Positions 25,144 to 34,960 are shown, counted from the stretch's first letter. The stretch is 64,000 nt of DNA from JANMDU01 sp031375105 (GCA_031375105.1 JANMHJ010000045.1:1-64000); one strand, 5' to 3'. The notes: a model not told the origin generated them from the letters alone. Translations and numbers: made by a program.

Positions 25144-25899
25144 TTATTTGATGTCTTTCCAGAACGTGGCGTTGAGACGCCAAGCAATGATAGTGAAGAA
25201 GCACAAGAAAATCAGCACCCATACACCAATGCGTACACGCTGGTTTTGCGCAGGCTCGCCCATCCATTGCAAATAGCTCACCAAATCGTTGACGGCTTGA
25301 TCGTACTGCAGGGGGGTGAGCAGACCCGGCTTGACTTGCTTCCAGCCATCAAGCACCTGTATTTCATGGCCGTGACTCATGATCGTTTTGTACACGGGAG
25401 CACGCTCGCCTTGCAACTCCCACAGCGGATTGGGCATGCCGATGTTGGGATAGGCCTTGTTGTTCCAGCCCGTGGCTTTGCTATCGTCGCGATAGTAAGT
25501 GCGCAGCAGGGTGTAGAGATAGTCTGCACCTGGGCCTTTACTCGCATCAGCACGTGACCGAGCGATGACTGAGAGATCGGGTGGCAGGCCACCAAAAAAC
25601 TCCTTGGCTTGCTTGGGATCAATCGAAGCCTTCATGGTTTCGCCCACTTTTTCAGTGGCAAACAGCAGGTTGTCTTTGATTTGCTGCTCGGTCAGGCCGA
25701 TGTCTTTCAGGCGGTTGTAACGCATGTAGGCGGCGCTGTGGCAGCTCAGGCAATAGTTAACAAACAATTTTGCGCCGTTTTGCAGGGCAGCCATGTCATT
25801 GGTCTTAGGGCTGGCTTTGTCCCAAGCGATGCCATCACCAGCAGCAAATGCACTGCTCAAAGACAGGGCGGCCAACAAAGAGAGGATGAGTTTTTTCAT
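25144..25899 (-). CDS. petC: Cytochrome c1 of the bc1 complex
   Basis: A 251-residue cytochrome. A Sec signal peptide (ends SSAFAA) precedes the haem site C50-L-S-C53-H54. YPNIGMPNPLWEL probably gives the axial Met. A C-terminal membrane anchor (VGVWVLIFLCFFTIIAWRL-like, 232-247) follows. It passes electrons from the Rieske centre to soluble cytochrome c. It is the third gene of petABC. Confidence 0.97.
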   Translation of the reverse strand: MKKLILSLLAALSLSSAFAAGDGIAWDKASPKTNDMAALQNGAKLFVNYCLSCHSAAYMRYNRLKDIGLTEQQIKDNLLFATEKVGETMKASIDPKQAKEFFGGLPPDLSVIARSRADASKGPGADYLYTLLRTYYRDDSKATGWNNKAYPNIGMPNPLWELQGERAPVYKTIMSHGHEIQVLDGWKQVKPGLLTPLQYDQAVNDLVSYLQWMGEPAQNQRVRIGVWVLIFLCFFTIIAWRLNATFWKDIK

Positions 25900-25917
25900 A
25901 TGCTGTATCTCCCGTGA

Positions 25918-27345
25918 TCAATGCGCTTCGAAGGTCACGCGGTCAGGCACTTCCTTGAACGGGCCGATACGGCTCCAAACCGGCATGAGAACGAAGAAAC
26001 CAAAATAGAGCAAAGTGCCGAGCTGGGAAACGCGAGCGGCCAAATCTTGCCCCCACACCATGCCCCAAACACCTGGCGCTTTGATACCCAAGTAGCCCAA
26101 GATAAAAAAGTTAAACACGAAAATGCCATACAGCCATTTGTGCCACGTTGGACGATAGCGGATGGATTTGACCGGGCTGTAATCAAGCCAAGGCAAGAAG
26201 AACAGAATGATGGTGGATGCGCCCATCACAACCACACCCCAAAACTTGGCTTCAAAGGTCAGCAGCAAAATCGAAGCCACGACAGCAGCACCGACAACCA
26301 AGCCTTTGAACATGCCTGTCACTACATTCTTGATCACGGCAATCAAGGCACCAGCCAACAAAAGCGCCACGAGCACATACACCATCTCATCGGTGGTGGC
26401 ACGGAGCATCGAATAGTAGGGTGTGAAATACCAAACCGGGGCGATGTGCAAAGGTGTCTTGAGGGGATCGGCGGGAATGAAGTTGTTGAACTCTAGAAAA
26501 TAGCCACCCATCTCAGGTGCAAAAAACACAATGGCACTGAACACCATCAGGAAAACGCTCACGCCCAAAATGTCGTGCACGGTGTAGTACGGGTGGAAAG
26601 GAATGCCATCGAGCGGGATGCCGGTCTTGGGGTCTTTGTGTTTCTTGATTTCCACGCCATCGGGGTTGTTAGATCCCACTTCGTGCAAAGCGATGATGTG
26701 CGCAGCCACCAAGCCGAGCAGCACCAGCGGAATGGCGATCACGTGCAAGGCAAAGAAGCGGTTCAAGGTGGCATCACCGACCACATAATCGCCACGAATC
26801 AGCAAAGCCAGATCAGGGCCAATGAAAGGCACAGCGGCAAACAAATTCACAATCACCTGGGCGCCCCAGTAGCTCATCTGACCCCAAGGCAGCAGGTAGC
26901 CCATGAAGGCTTCGGCCATCAGGCACAGGAAAATGCCGCAGCCAAACAGCCAAATCAACTCACGCGGCTTGCGATACGAGCCATAAATCAGGCCACGGAA
27001 CATGTGCATGTAAACGACCACGAAGAAGGCCGAGGCGCCTGTGGAGTGCATGTAGCGCACCATCCAGCCCCAAGGCACATCGCGCATGATGTATTCCACT
27101 GAAGCAAAGGCAAAATTTGCATCCGGTTTGTAGTGCATCGTGAGGAAGATACCCGTGACGATCTGGATCACAAGCACGAGTAGCGCCAGAGCGCCAAAGA
27201 AATACCAAAAATTGAAGTTTTTCGGCGCGTAGTACTCAGACAGATGTTCTTTGTACAGCTTGGAAGCCGGGAAGCGGTTGTCCACCCAGTTGAGCAGTTT
27301 TTCGCCAACTGCTGCGTTGGGGGAGATGTCTTTCATTTCAGCCAT
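25918..27345 (-). CDS. petB: Cytochrome b of the bc1 complex
   Basis: A 475-residue full-length cytochrome b fusing the b6-like and subunit-IV-like parts. Visible are WYFFGALALLVLVIQIVTGI, MHSTGASAFFVVVYMHMFRG and FFALHVIAIPL with the two haem His pairs, plus the Qo-site PVWYFTPYYSMLRA. An extended C-terminus with extra membrane segments follows. It is 12 bases before petC's leader and 12 bases after petA. Confidence 0.97.
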   Translation of the reverse strand: MAEMKDISPNAAVGEKLLNWVDNRFPASKLYKEHLSEYYAPKNFNFWYFFGALALLVLVIQIVTGIFLTMHYKPDANFAFASVEYIMRDVPWGWMVRYMHSTGASAFFVVVYMHMFRGLIYGSYRKPRELIWLFGCGIFLCLMAEAFMGYLLPWGQMSYWGAQVIVNLFAAVPFIGPDLALLIRGDYVVGDATLNRFFALHVIAIPLVLLGLVAAHIIALHEVGSNNPDGVEIKKHKDPKTGIPLDGIPFHPYYTVHDILGVSVFLMVFSAIVFFAPEMGGYFLEFNNFIPADPLKTPLHIAPVWYFTPYYSMLRATTDEMVYVLVALLLAGALIAVIKNVVTGMFKGLVVGAAVVASILLLTFEAKFWGVVVMGASTIILFFLPWLDYSPVKSIRYRPTWHKWLYGIFVFNFFILGYLGIKAPGVWGMVWGQDLAARVSQLGTLLYFGFFVLMPVWSRIGPFKEVPDRVTFEAH

Positions 27346-27356
27346 GTCGTTTTGCC

Positions 27357-27950
27357 TCAGGCTTGCTTGGATTCACCGATCAGCAACTTGGTGTCGCTGA
27401 GGTACATATGGGGCGGAACTTCCAGATTGTCTGGCGCGGGTTTGTTTTTGTAAACACGGCCTGCCAAATCGAAGGTGGAGCCATGGCAAGGGCACAAAAA
27501 GCCGCCTTGCCAGTTGGCATCAAAGGATTCGGCCTTGGCCTCGACCTTATCAGATGGCGAGCAGCCCAAATGCGAGCAAATGCCCACGGCCACGAAGATT
27601 TCGGGCTTGATCGAGCGATGCTGATTGCGCGTTTCGGTCATGGGGGTGGTCTCAGCGGCTTTGCGCTCAGACTTTGGGTCAGCCAGAAGTGACTCGGTCT
27701 TGGATAACGAGGCAATTTGCTCCGGCGTGCGACGCATGATCCACACAGGCTTGCCGCGCCATTCAACAACCGCTTTCTCGCCTGGCTTGATCGCAGAAAT
27801 ATCGACTTCAACAGCTGCACCTGCAGCTTTGGCTTTCTCAGAAGGAGAAAACGTGCTGACAAACGGAATAGCAACGGCTCCGGCGCCAACAGCGCCAGCG
27901 CATGCGGATGTGATCACCCAGGTGCGCTTGGATTGGTCCACTTGACTCAT
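27357..27950 (-). CDS. petA: Rieske iron-sulfur subunit of the bc1 complex
   Basis: A 197-residue protein. One N-terminal membrane/Tat-like segment (RTWVITSACAGAVGAGAVA) is followed by the Rieske domain with C125-S-H127-L-G-C130 and C153-P-C155-H156, the [2Fe-2S] ligands and disulfide cysteines. GAGG lies six bases before ATG 27950, deciding the start over the longer frame from 28085. It heads the petABC operon. Confidence 0.97.
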   Translation of the reverse strand: MSQVDQSKRTWVITSACAGAVGAGAVAIPFVSTFSPSEKAKAAGAAVEVDISAIKPGEKAVVEWRGKPVWIMRRTPEQIASLSKTESLLADPKSERKAAETTPMTETRNQHRSIKPEIFVAVGICSHLGCSPSDKVEAKAESFDANWQGGFLCPCHGSTFDLAGRVYKNKPAPDNLEVPPHMYLSDTKLLIGESKQA

Positions 27951-28204
27951 GGATTTCCTCAATTTTTGGGGGTATTTAGGGACAACCCGCAATTGTAGCG
28001 GAGCGCAAAGGGCGATTTCAAGCCATTTCGGCCAAAAAAGTAGTTTCATCAATAAGGCGCATGAGTGCTTGCAACGAAATGGCATCGGCTTGACAGCGCA
28101 GCTTTTGCGGTGATACTGCGCCTTGGCGTACTGCTAAATGACAACTTTGGTAGTAAGTATTCGCCGGTACGCCCCGGCAAAACCAACTAAAAGGAGTTTC
28201 AATT

Positions 28205-28633
28205 ATGGGCATGATGCAAGAGTTTAAGGATTTCGCACTCAAGGGCAATGTGATGGATTTGGCGGTCGGTGTGATCATCGGCGCAGCATTCGGCAAGATC
28301 GTCGATTCGCTGGTTAAAGACATCATCATGCCGATCGTGGGCAAGATTTTTGGTGGCCTCAATTTCACCGAGATGTTTGTGATGCTTTCGCCACCTGCAA
28401 AGGCTGTAGAAGGTGCCGCCAGTTATGACTCACTGACCAAGGCTGGCGCGAACTTGTTTGCCTACGGTAATTTCATCACCATTCTGATTAATTTCATCAT
28501 CTTGGCTTTCATCATTTTCCAAATGGTCAAAGCAATGAACGCCATGAAGAAAGCCGAGCCTGCTCCAGCGCCTGCGGCGCCTGCTGAAGATGTGCTCTTG
28601 CTGCGCGAAATTCGCGATTCACTGAAGAAATAA
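28205..28633 (+). CDS. mscL: Large-conductance mechanosensitive channel
   Basis: A 142-residue MscL with MMQEFKDFALKGNVMDLAVG, VIIGAAFGKIVDSLVKDIIM, and the second helix FAYGNFITILINFIILAFII. A charged C-terminal helix (DVLLLREIRDSLKK) follows an Ala/Pro linker. AAAGGAG precedes the ATG. It releases solutes on osmotic downshock. Confidence 0.97.
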   Translation: MGMMQEFKDFALKGNVMDLAVGVIIGAAFGKIVDSLVKDIIMPIVGKIFGGLNFTEMFVMLSPPAKAVEGAASYDSLTKAGANLFAYGNFITILINFIILAFIIFQMVKAMNAMKKAEPAPAPAAPAEDVLLLREIRDSLKK

Positions 28634-28649
28634 ACTCTTCCGCAGCCAT

Positions 28650-28678
28650 AAAAAAGCGCTCTGATGGAGCGCTTTTTT
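28650..28678 (+). terminator. Rho-independent terminator of mscL
   Basis: AAAAAAGCGCTC and GAGCGCTTTTTT form a 12-bp stem with a five-base loop. It also offers a T-run on the other strand. Confidence 0.92.
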
Positions 28679-28708
28679 TATGCCACACGGCAAGCAATGC
28701 GTCACTGG

Positions 28709-28742
28709 TATATTCTATTTAATGCTACTAAATTAATAGCAA
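28709..28742 (-). repeat. Dispersed palindromic repeat after mscL
   Basis: The segment atattctatttaatgctact then aaattaatagca keeps the TGCTA...TAGCA hairpin but lacks the GCGTAG module. Confidence 0.55.
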
Positions 28743-28781
28743 ACTATGCATAGTTTACAGAGGAAATATGGCAAGAACGCC

Positions 28782-29741
28782 TCAAAAACTTTTGTCCATT
28801 GCCTTGCGCTGACGCTCTACAAAATCATCAAAGGTATTGATACCGCGCAGTTGCAAAATCGTATTGCGCACCGCCGCCTCCACCAGCACGGCCATGTTGC
28901 GCCCTGCTTCCACCTGAATCACCACCTTGCGGATCGGGATGCCGAGCACGTCTTGGCGCAGCGGCTCATAGGGGATGCGTTCGTACTCTTTTTCCATCGT
29001 GGCGCGGCGCACCAGATGCACGATGAGCTTGAGCCGCATGCGGCGGCGCACCGCCGTTTCGCCAAAAATCGTGCGGATATCCAAGAGGCCAATGCCGCGC
29101 AGCTCCAGCAAGTTTTGCAGCAGATCAGGGCAACGGCCTTCAATGGTGGTCTGATTCGTACGAAACAAATCCACCGCATCATCGGCCACCAAACCGTTGC
29201 CGCGCGAGATCAATTCCAGCGCCAACTCACTCTTGCCCAAACCCGATTCCCCGGTGATGAGCACGCCCAGACCGAGAATGTCCATGAACACGCCGTGCAT
29301 GTTGGTGCGGTCAGCAAAGTGGCGCGAAAGATACGCCCGCAGGACATCGATCACGAAAGCGGCAGATTCCGGTGTTTGGAAGGCGGGGATCTGCGCACGC
29401 TCACAGAGCTGCAAAAGCGTCTCGGGCGCTTCCAAGCCATCGCCAATGATGATGACCGGCGGCTCCAGTGTGACGATGCGAGCGATGCGGCGGGCGCAAT
29501 CTTCGACGCTCAGCTCATTGGATGGCGTGAGATAGGCCACCTCGCGCTCGCCCAGCACCTGCACGCGATACGGATGGATGTAGTTGAGATAACCCACCAA
29601 ATCCGCGCCGGAGCGTGCGGCGCGAACAGCCACTTCATCAAAATGCCGCTCAGAAGCGCCTAAACCCGCCACCCAAGCCCATTTCAGGTGCTCGCGGTGA
29701 TCTTCAAAAAGCACATCGGCACTGATGACCGAAGGTTTCAT
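28782..29741 (-). CDS. hprK: HPr kinase/phosphorylase
   Basis: A 319-residue HprK. The C-terminal kinase has Walker A GESGLGKS at 164-171 and the HprK signature LRGIGLLDIRTIFGE. Before it lies SRHFADRTNMHGVFMDILGLG. It phosphorylates and dephosphorylates HPr on serine. It ends the hpf-ptsN-hprK group typical of betaproteobacteria, where it belongs to a regulatory, not sugar-importing, phosphotransferase system. Confidence 0.96.
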   Translation of the reverse strand: MKPSVISADVLFEDHREHLKWAWVAGLGASERHFDEVAVRAARSGADLVGYLNYIHPYRVQVLGEREVAYLTPSNELSVEDCARRIARIVTLEPPVIIIGDGLEAPETLLQLCERAQIPAFQTPESAAFVIDVLRAYLSRHFADRTNMHGVFMDILGLGVLITGESGLGKSELALELISRGNGLVADDAVDLFRTNQTTIEGRCPDLLQNLLELRGIGLLDIRTIFGETAVRRRMRLKLIVHLVRRATMEKEYERIPYEPLRQDVLGIPIRKVVIQVEAGRNMAVLVEAAVRNTILQLRGINTFDDFVERQRKAMDKSF

Positions 29742-29771
29742 GAATCTGGAATAGGAAAGTAAATAGGCTGA

Positions 29772-30254
29772 TCAGGCAGCCAGCGGCACAGGGCTCACGG
29801 CTGAGCGCCATTGCGCGATCAGATGGTGCAAAGCACTCGCATCGGGCGCTGCTTTGAGGCGCTCGCGCAGCGCGGCATCGCTGAGCATTTCGGCAATTTC
29901 AGAGAGAATTTCCAGATGCTTTTGTGTGGCCGCTTCGGGCACCAGCAAAAAAATGAGCAGGCTGACTGGTTGCTCATCAGGGGCATCAAAGCCAATCGGG
30001 GTCGACAGAGAAAACATCGCGGCCATGGGCGCTTTGAGACCCTTGATGCGGCCATGCGGAATAGCCACGCCATGACCTAAACCCGTGGAGCCTAAGCGCT
30101 CGCGCGCAAACAGGCTGTCGGTGACCAGGGCACGCGAGAGGCTGTGCAGGTTTTCAAACAGCAAGCCGGCTTCTTCGAAAGCACGTTTTTTGCTCGTGGC
30201 ATCCACACCAGCCAAGACTTGAGTGGCAGGCAATATCGCAGCAAGACGGTTCAT
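29772..30254 (-). CDS. ptsN: Nitrogen-regulatory EIIA protein
   Basis: A 160-residue EIIA-Ntr. The phosphorylated histidine is H67 in GLGHGVAIPHGRI, followed by APMAAMFSLSTPI and PVSLLIFLLVPEAATQKHLE. It takes phosphate from NPr and modulates potassium and nitrogen/carbon balance. It lies 30 bases before hprK. Confidence 0.96.
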   Translation of the reverse strand: MNRLAAILPATQVLAGVDATSKKRAFEEAGLLFENLHSLSRALVTDSLFARERLGSTGLGHGVAIPHGRIKGLKAPMAAMFSLSTPIGFDAPDEQPVSLLIFLLVPEAATQKHLEILSEIAEMLSDAALRERLKAAPDASALHHLIAQWRSAVSPVPLAA

Positions 30255-30399
30255 GGGGACTGATATGTAACGGGCAATTTACAGCACCGGGAAGCGCATT
30301 ATGCACCCAAGCTCGCGTTAACCCTAGGAAATGCATTTTTTCCGACAAATGGACATGGGGCTGTCACACAAGCAAGGGCGGTTTTCGTTCCATGTGCTT

Positions 30400-30431
30400 A
30401 AAAAAAAGCCGCCTGCGAAAGGCGGCGGCTT
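30400..30431 (-). terminator. Terminator after hpf
   Basis: On the minus strand, GC-rich GGCGGC/GCCGCC arms around a seven-base loop are followed by a run of eight T. It separates hpf from ptsN transcriptionally. Confidence 0.8.
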
Positions 30432-30451
30432 GGGTTGAAGGGAATTGCTAT

Positions 30452-30787
30452 TTATTGCAGATAGCGCTTGGCTGATTCTGCAGCGTGATGGTCTTGGCGC
30501 TTGGTTTTGTAGCGACCCACTTGTCGATCCAATTTATCGACAAGTTCGTCGACGGCAGCGTACAGGTCAGAGTGGGCGCTTTCAGCGAACAAATCGTCGC
30601 CTTTGACATGGATGCTGCATTCTGCGCGTTGTCGTCGTTCTTTTTCTTTTTGCTTTTCAACCGTCAGCAAGACTTTGATGTCTACCACTTGGTCGAAATG
30701 ACGTGAAATTCGGTCGATCTTGCTGGTCACGTAAGAACGCAGTGCGGGGGTGACTTCGAGGTGATGTCCGCTGATCGTCAAGTTCAT
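30452..30787 (-). CDS. hpf: Ribosome hibernation-promoting factor, short form
   Basis: A 111-residue protein with MNLTISGHHLEVTPALRSYV, KIDRISRHFDQVVDIKVLL and DDLFAESAHSDLYAAVDEL, typical of short HPF. It promotes 100S ribosome dimers in the stationary phase. AAGGAGG lies six bases before the ATG. In many relatives rpoN lies just upstream; here it is absent and an unrelated MFS gene follows. Confidence 0.95.
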   Translation of the reverse strand: MNLTISGHHLEVTPALRSYVTSKIDRISRHFDQVVDIKVLLTVEKQKEKERRQRAECSIHVKGDDLFAESAHSDLYAAVDELVDKLDRQVGRYKTKRQDHHAAESAKRYLQ

Positions 30788-30953
30788 GAGTAGCCTCCTT
30801 GTGCTCTCGTTTCACAATAGCTGCCAGCAGATTGACTGTTCCACTGGCAACCTCCAAAAATTCCGGAACTTGGGATCATCATGCTCCGATTTGCTCGCCC
30901 GCGCAATCATGCATTGCAACAAAAAGCGATTTGGCCTGCGTATTTTCAGCACC

Positions 30954-30979
30954 AAAGAAAAAAGGCCTCGCAAGGCCTT
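30954..30979 (-). terminator. Terminator of the MFS transporter gene
   Basis: On the minus strand AAGGCCT-TGCG-AGGCCTT is followed by six T residues. It lies about 50 bases after the MFS stop codon. Confidence 0.8.
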
Positions 30980-31026
30980 GATTTTGAAGAAGATTTTAAA
31001 ATTGAGGGTTTTACCAGATCGTCAGT

Positions 31027-32286
31027 CTAGCGACTGCTTGGTGCGCTAGGTACGGCCCATTCCAGCCGCAGCTTGCCTACCAGCCACCAAGTCACGAGCG
31101 AAGCGGCCACGCCTACGAGCGCATTGCCCCAGTAATGCAGCACCAAGCCCTGCGCATCGCGGCTGATGATCAGGCCGCCTAAAAAAGCAGCGCTGCTCAT
31201 GCCCAGTGATTGCACAGCGGAATTGAGCGCCATGAAGGTGCCTCGCTGGGGCGGGTTGCAGGCTGCCGTGACGATGGCCATGCCGGGAATCATGCGACCA
31301 CTCATGAAGACGAAGAACAACACACACATACCAATGATGCCGTACACCCCCAGCGGCGCACTCACCGTCATGCCGACCACGGGAATGATGGTGAGCAAGG
31401 CCAGCGCACGAAACATCGGCACTTTGCCGCGCACATCGGTGGCGCGGCCGATCCAGCGTGCTGTGATCAGCGTGGCGATGCCGCCGCAGAGGTAAATGTA
31501 GGGAATTTGCTGCGTCGTGAGCTTGCCGTTGGACGTGGTGTAGAGGGTGATGTAGGGGATCACGACGAAACCAACGAACATCATCAAAAACGTGAAGAGC
31601 AAGGCCTTTTGATGATCGCGGTTGAGCAAGACATCCACCATATTGGCCAGCGGTGACATCGTGCGCGCTGCTTTCAAATGATCGCGCAGCGGGGGCATGG
31701 TTTGCCAGGCCAAGATTGCTAGCACAGCGCTTGCGCCGGCAATCACAAAGAAGGGCACATGCCAGTTGAAATGCGCCGCCAAAAACAAGCCCAATGGCAC
31801 GCCTGCCACAGTAGAAATGGAAAACGACGACATCACGATGCCCATCGCTCTGCCGCGCCGCTCCACGGGAATCACATCACCCACAATCGTCTGCGCCAAT
31901 GCAGACAGCACGCCGCCAAACACACCTGCGGCAATTCGCGCCGCCATCAGGCTTTCGTAGGTGGAGGCCAAGCCGCAGGCCAGCGTGGCCAAGGCAAACA
32001 GCGCATACAAAATCAGCAGCAACTTCTTGCGACCGAAGCGATCCACATAAAACGCCGCCAGCAACCCCGAGATGCCTGCTGCAAAGGTATAAGCGGAGAC
32101 CAGCACACCAAACTTTGCGTCGCTGATGCCAAAAATCTCACGAAACTGAGGCCCCAGCGGCATCATGATCATGAAATCAAGAATGTGGGTGAACTGGATG
32201 CCCGCTAAAGTCAGCAACAACCAAAATTCTCGGCGCGGCGACAGAGCAGAAGAGGCAAGAGAAGTTGAGTGGGGGGCCGTTGTCAT
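31027..32286 (-). CDS. MFS transporter
   Basis: A 419-residue, twelve-helix major facilitator. It has FGVLVSAYTFAAGISGLLAA, the loop-2/3 motif DRFGRKKLLL, and ARIAAGVFGGVLSALAQTIV in the DHA1-like style. The substrate is not readable. I chose ATG 32286 (MTTAPHST); the extra residues of the longer frame are Cys/His-rich and not family-like. It is divergent from the patatin gene, with starts only 36 bases apart. Confidence 0.9.
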   Translation of the reverse strand: MTTAPHSTSLASSALSPRREFWLLLTLAGIQFTHILDFMIMMPLGPQFREIFGISDAKFGVLVSAYTFAAGISGLLAAFYVDRFGRKKLLLILYALFALATLACGLASTYESLMAARIAAGVFGGVLSALAQTIVGDVIPVERRGRAMGIVMSSFSISTVAGVPLGLFLAAHFNWHVPFFVIAGASAVLAILAWQTMPPLRDHLKAARTMSPLANMVDVLLNRDHQKALLFTFLMMFVGFVVIPYITLYTTSNGKLTTQQIPYIYLCGGIATLITARWIGRATDVRGKVPMFRALALLTIIPVVGMTVSAPLGVYGIIGMCVLFFVFMSGRMIPGMAIVTAACNPPQRGTFMALNSAVQSLGMSSAAFLGGLIISRDAQGLVLHYWGNALVGVAASLVTWWLVGKLRLEWAVPSAPSSR

Positions 32287-32322
32287 GTAAATTGTAAAAA
32301 TGGAACTCTGAAATATAAACGA

Positions 32323-33591
32323 ATGACGCTTTCTACACTGATTCATGCGGGACTGGTGCGACCCAGCGATCCGCGCACGGCACTTGTGCTGATGGGCGGC
32401 GGCGCACGCACAGCCTATCAAGCCGGGGCGCTGAAAGCGCTGGGGCAGATGCTCGGCGCTGCACAAGCGCAGGGCGCACCTAGGCAGCGACTGCCGTTTC
32501 AGCTGCTGGTGGGCACATCTGCCGGGGCCTTGAATGCGAGTTTTTTGGCGGCGCGCGCGCTCGAAGGTTTACCCGCGCTGGCAGCTTTGGCCGTGTTTTG
32601 GGAAGGGCTGCGCAGTCAGCAGGTGTATCGGCTAGATGTGCCCGCTTGGACACGGCTTTCACGCCTGGCCACGGCTTGGCATTTGTCACGGCAAGTGCGC
32701 GAGCAAGGTGCGCTGCTAGACAACCTGCCACTGGCCGACACGCTGCACAAAGCGATCTCATTGCAAGGCATTGACGATGCTCTGGCCCAGAAGGCTTTGC
32801 ATGCGCTGGCGGTAACGGGATCGAGCTACAGCTCGGGTGTTCACTGGACGTTTTGCCACACGGCGCGTGATGACAAGCAGCAAGCTTGGAGTCGCCCTGG
32901 CAGGAGAGCAGAGTTTCAGCCCATCACGATGGAGCATTTGATGGCATCGAGTGCGATTCCCTTGATCTTTCCAGCGCAGCCGCTGTGGGTGGACGGTCAT
33001 AGTGAATTTTTTGGTGATGGCTCGATGCGCCAGACCTCACCGCTGTCGCCTGCGCTGCATCTGGGAGCACACAAAATTTTGGTCATTGGCGTGGGGCAAC
33101 CTGAGCGCAGCAGCTTGGGGGGCGCGACTTATTTTGACCCAAAACGGTCTTCTGCCGTTATAGAATCTTCGCAGATTGCTACAAAATTAATAGCACCTGG
33201 AGTGGGCGGTGTGCTTGGGCATGCGCTGGCCAGTGTGTTTCATGACACGCTGCAAAGCGATGTGGAGCAGGCGCTGCGCATGAACCACACGCTCGATCAG
33301 CTACCACGCGAGGTGGCTGCGGTGATGCCGTATCGGCGCGTGCAGGTGATGAGTTTGCAGCCCACGGGATCGCTCGATGAGCTGGCGCGCCAGCACGCGA
33401 ATGCGCTGCCCCCTGCGGTGCGCAATGTGTTGGCTTCGCTGGCAGGCAAAGCAGGCAGGCAAGGCAGCGCGGGCGCGGGGCTGGCCAGCTATTTGCTGTT
33501 TGAACCAGAATTCACCGGGCGGCTGATGGCCATGGGCGAACGCGATGCGTATGCGCGGAAAGAGGATTTGCTGGCGTTTTTTGCCGACTGA
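32323..33591 (+). CDS. Patatin-like phospholipase
   Basis: A 422-residue protein with the three patatin signatures: oxyanion loop GGGAR at 25-29, nucleophile GTSAG with Ser66, and catalytic Asp232 in GDGS. It should be a lipid acyl hydrolase. A dispersed-repeat copy is read in frame at about residues 278-292 (AVIESSQIATKLIA), in a loop after the catalytic domain core. No signal peptide is visible. Confidence 0.9.
   Translation: MTLSTLIHAGLVRPSDPRTALVLMGGGARTAYQAGALKALGQMLGAAQAQGAPRQRLPFQLLVGTSAGALNASFLAARALEGLPALAALAVFWEGLRSQQVYRLDVPAWTRLSRLATAWHLSRQVREQGALLDNLPLADTLHKAISLQGIDDALAQKALHALAVTGSSYSSGVHWTFCHTARDDKQQAWSRPGRRAEFQPITMEHLMASSAIPLIFPAQPLWVDGHSEFFGDGSMRQTSPLSPALHLGAHKILVIGVGQPERSSLGGATYFDPKRSSAVIESSQIATKLIAPGVGGVLGHALASVFHDTLQSDVEQALRMNHTLDQLPREVAAVMPYRRVQVMSLQPTGSLDELARQHANALPPAVRNVLASLAGKAGRQGSAGAGLASYLLFEPEFTGRLMAMGERDAYARKEDLLAFFAD
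33138..33195 (-). repeat. Dispersed palindromic repeat inside the patatin gene
   Basis: The copy holds gccgttatagaatcttcgca and gattgctacaaaattaatag. The consensus TAG position is CAG here, keeping the frame open (SSQIA). Confidence 0.8.
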
Positions 33592-33698
33592 GCGCAGCAG
33601 GCTCCTGCGTAGCGTGGCGCAGCGGGCTCAAGCGGGGTGGGCTATGAACCGTGTTCCCGAAAGCGTCTCACGGAAATTGTGCCCAGCAGCCCGCGTCG

Positions 33699-34745
33699 CT
33701 AGGTGGGTGCTGTGCGCATAACGGAATGCGCCACTGGCTTGCCAGTGATGCGGCCCCACCAACTGCCCAGCTTTTGATTCAGGCGACTGTGTGTGCGCGA
33801 TTCGGGCTGGATGGCGCGTGCCAAGGCCAAGCAGGTGAGCGCACGCATGAGCGAGGCACGCGTCATGCGTAGGCTGGTTTGTAGCTCGGCAGCCGTGCGC
33901 GAGCGGGTGTCTAGAGCACGCAAGATGGCCACGCAATGGTCGCCCAGCGCGTTTTCTTTGAGGTGTGGTGCGCGGCGGTGTGTTAGAGGCTCTTCCAAAT
34001 AACTGCCTGGCAGCATTTGATCGAGCATCGGCTCTGGGCAGCGCTTGGCAAATTCCCAAAGTGCGGCCTCCAACATGAAAGAATGAAAGCCATCGGCAGC
34101 AAAACCGCCCGAAGTGGGCATGGGCACCATGTCTGCCGCAGACATGCGCTCGACGCTGCAAGCATCACGCAAATGAAATTGCCAAACTTGCGCATCGATC
34201 ACGCCCACCAATTGCCCCGATTCTATGGCGTGCAGGCGATGGGTGGGCCATTTCTGGCGCTGCTCCCAAGCCAGCGAACCCACGGTGTAGAGCATGCGTG
34301 AGCCCACCAGTTCGCCCATCAAGGTTTCTAAGCCGCGCTCCATTTCTTGCAAAGCATCTGGGAATATCAAAGGGGCGAGTTCGTCATCGTCCAAGCCAGT
34401 GGTGTCTACACTGTTACCCAAAATGCACACGGGGCGGCCTCGGTGCCAGCCTTGTGCATCTAAGCTGAGCTTGCGCGCGCCTGACATGCTGGTGGAGGAA
34501 TGGCCGCTGCTGACACCCTGCGAAGCTGATGCACGCGTTGTGCCCAGCGTTGCTTCGACCACACCGAAACGATGCACCAAATAGGCATCCGCCGCCACGC
34601 CGGGCGGGGCCATGCGCCAACGCACGGAGCTGCGCAACCGCTTGGCCATTTCCATCAAGCGCATGGCATCGCCCGCTGCGATGCCGATGGGCCGCAGAAA
34701 GACGATGGGGGTGGAGCCCCCTTGCCATACTTGCTCTGTGTTCAC
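33699..34745 (-). CDS. Protein of unknown function
   Basis: I do not recognise a family. The protein is about 348 residues from a GTG at 34745 with GGA six bases upstream; ATG 34829 or 34877 would lengthen it to 392. The middle is acidic (TTGLDDDELAPLIFPDALQE). The C-terminal quarter (LDTRSRTAAELQTSLRMTRA, SLMRALTCLALARAI) looks like a winged-helix-type domain. No signal peptide or membrane helix is apparent. It is transcribed away from putA, next to the Lrp gene. Confidence 0.65.
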   Translation of the reverse strand: MNTEQVWQGGSTPIVFLRPIGIAAGDAMRLMEMAKRLRSSVRWRMAPPGVAADAYLVHRFGVVEATLGTTRASASQGVSSGHSSTSMSGARKLSLDAQGWHRGRPVCILGNSVDTTGLDDDELAPLIFPDALQEMERGLETLMGELVGSRMLYTVGSLAWEQRQKWPTHRLHAIESGQLVGVIDAQVWQFHLRDACSVERMSAADMVPMPTSGGFAADGFHSFMLEAALWEFAKRCPEPMLDQMLPGSYLEEPLTHRRAPHLKENALGDHCVAILRALDTRSRTAAELQTSLRMTRASLMRALTCLALARAIQPESRTHSRLNQKLGSWWGRITGKPVAHSVMRTAPT

Positions 34746-34960
34746 AACAATTCCAACGATATAGAGATTTTTTAATTCCGAGAATTCAGCCCATTGCTTG
34801 CAAATGCCTGATCGAATACATTCGATCATACGGATGACGCGCACGTTTTTATGAACCAAATGGTTCACTCTGTGCAAGCCTGCACTAAAGGGATGTTACC
34901 GCGCGGTATTTTCACCACACTGACAGGTATAAATGCACACCCGTCTGAGCCGCGCCGCCT

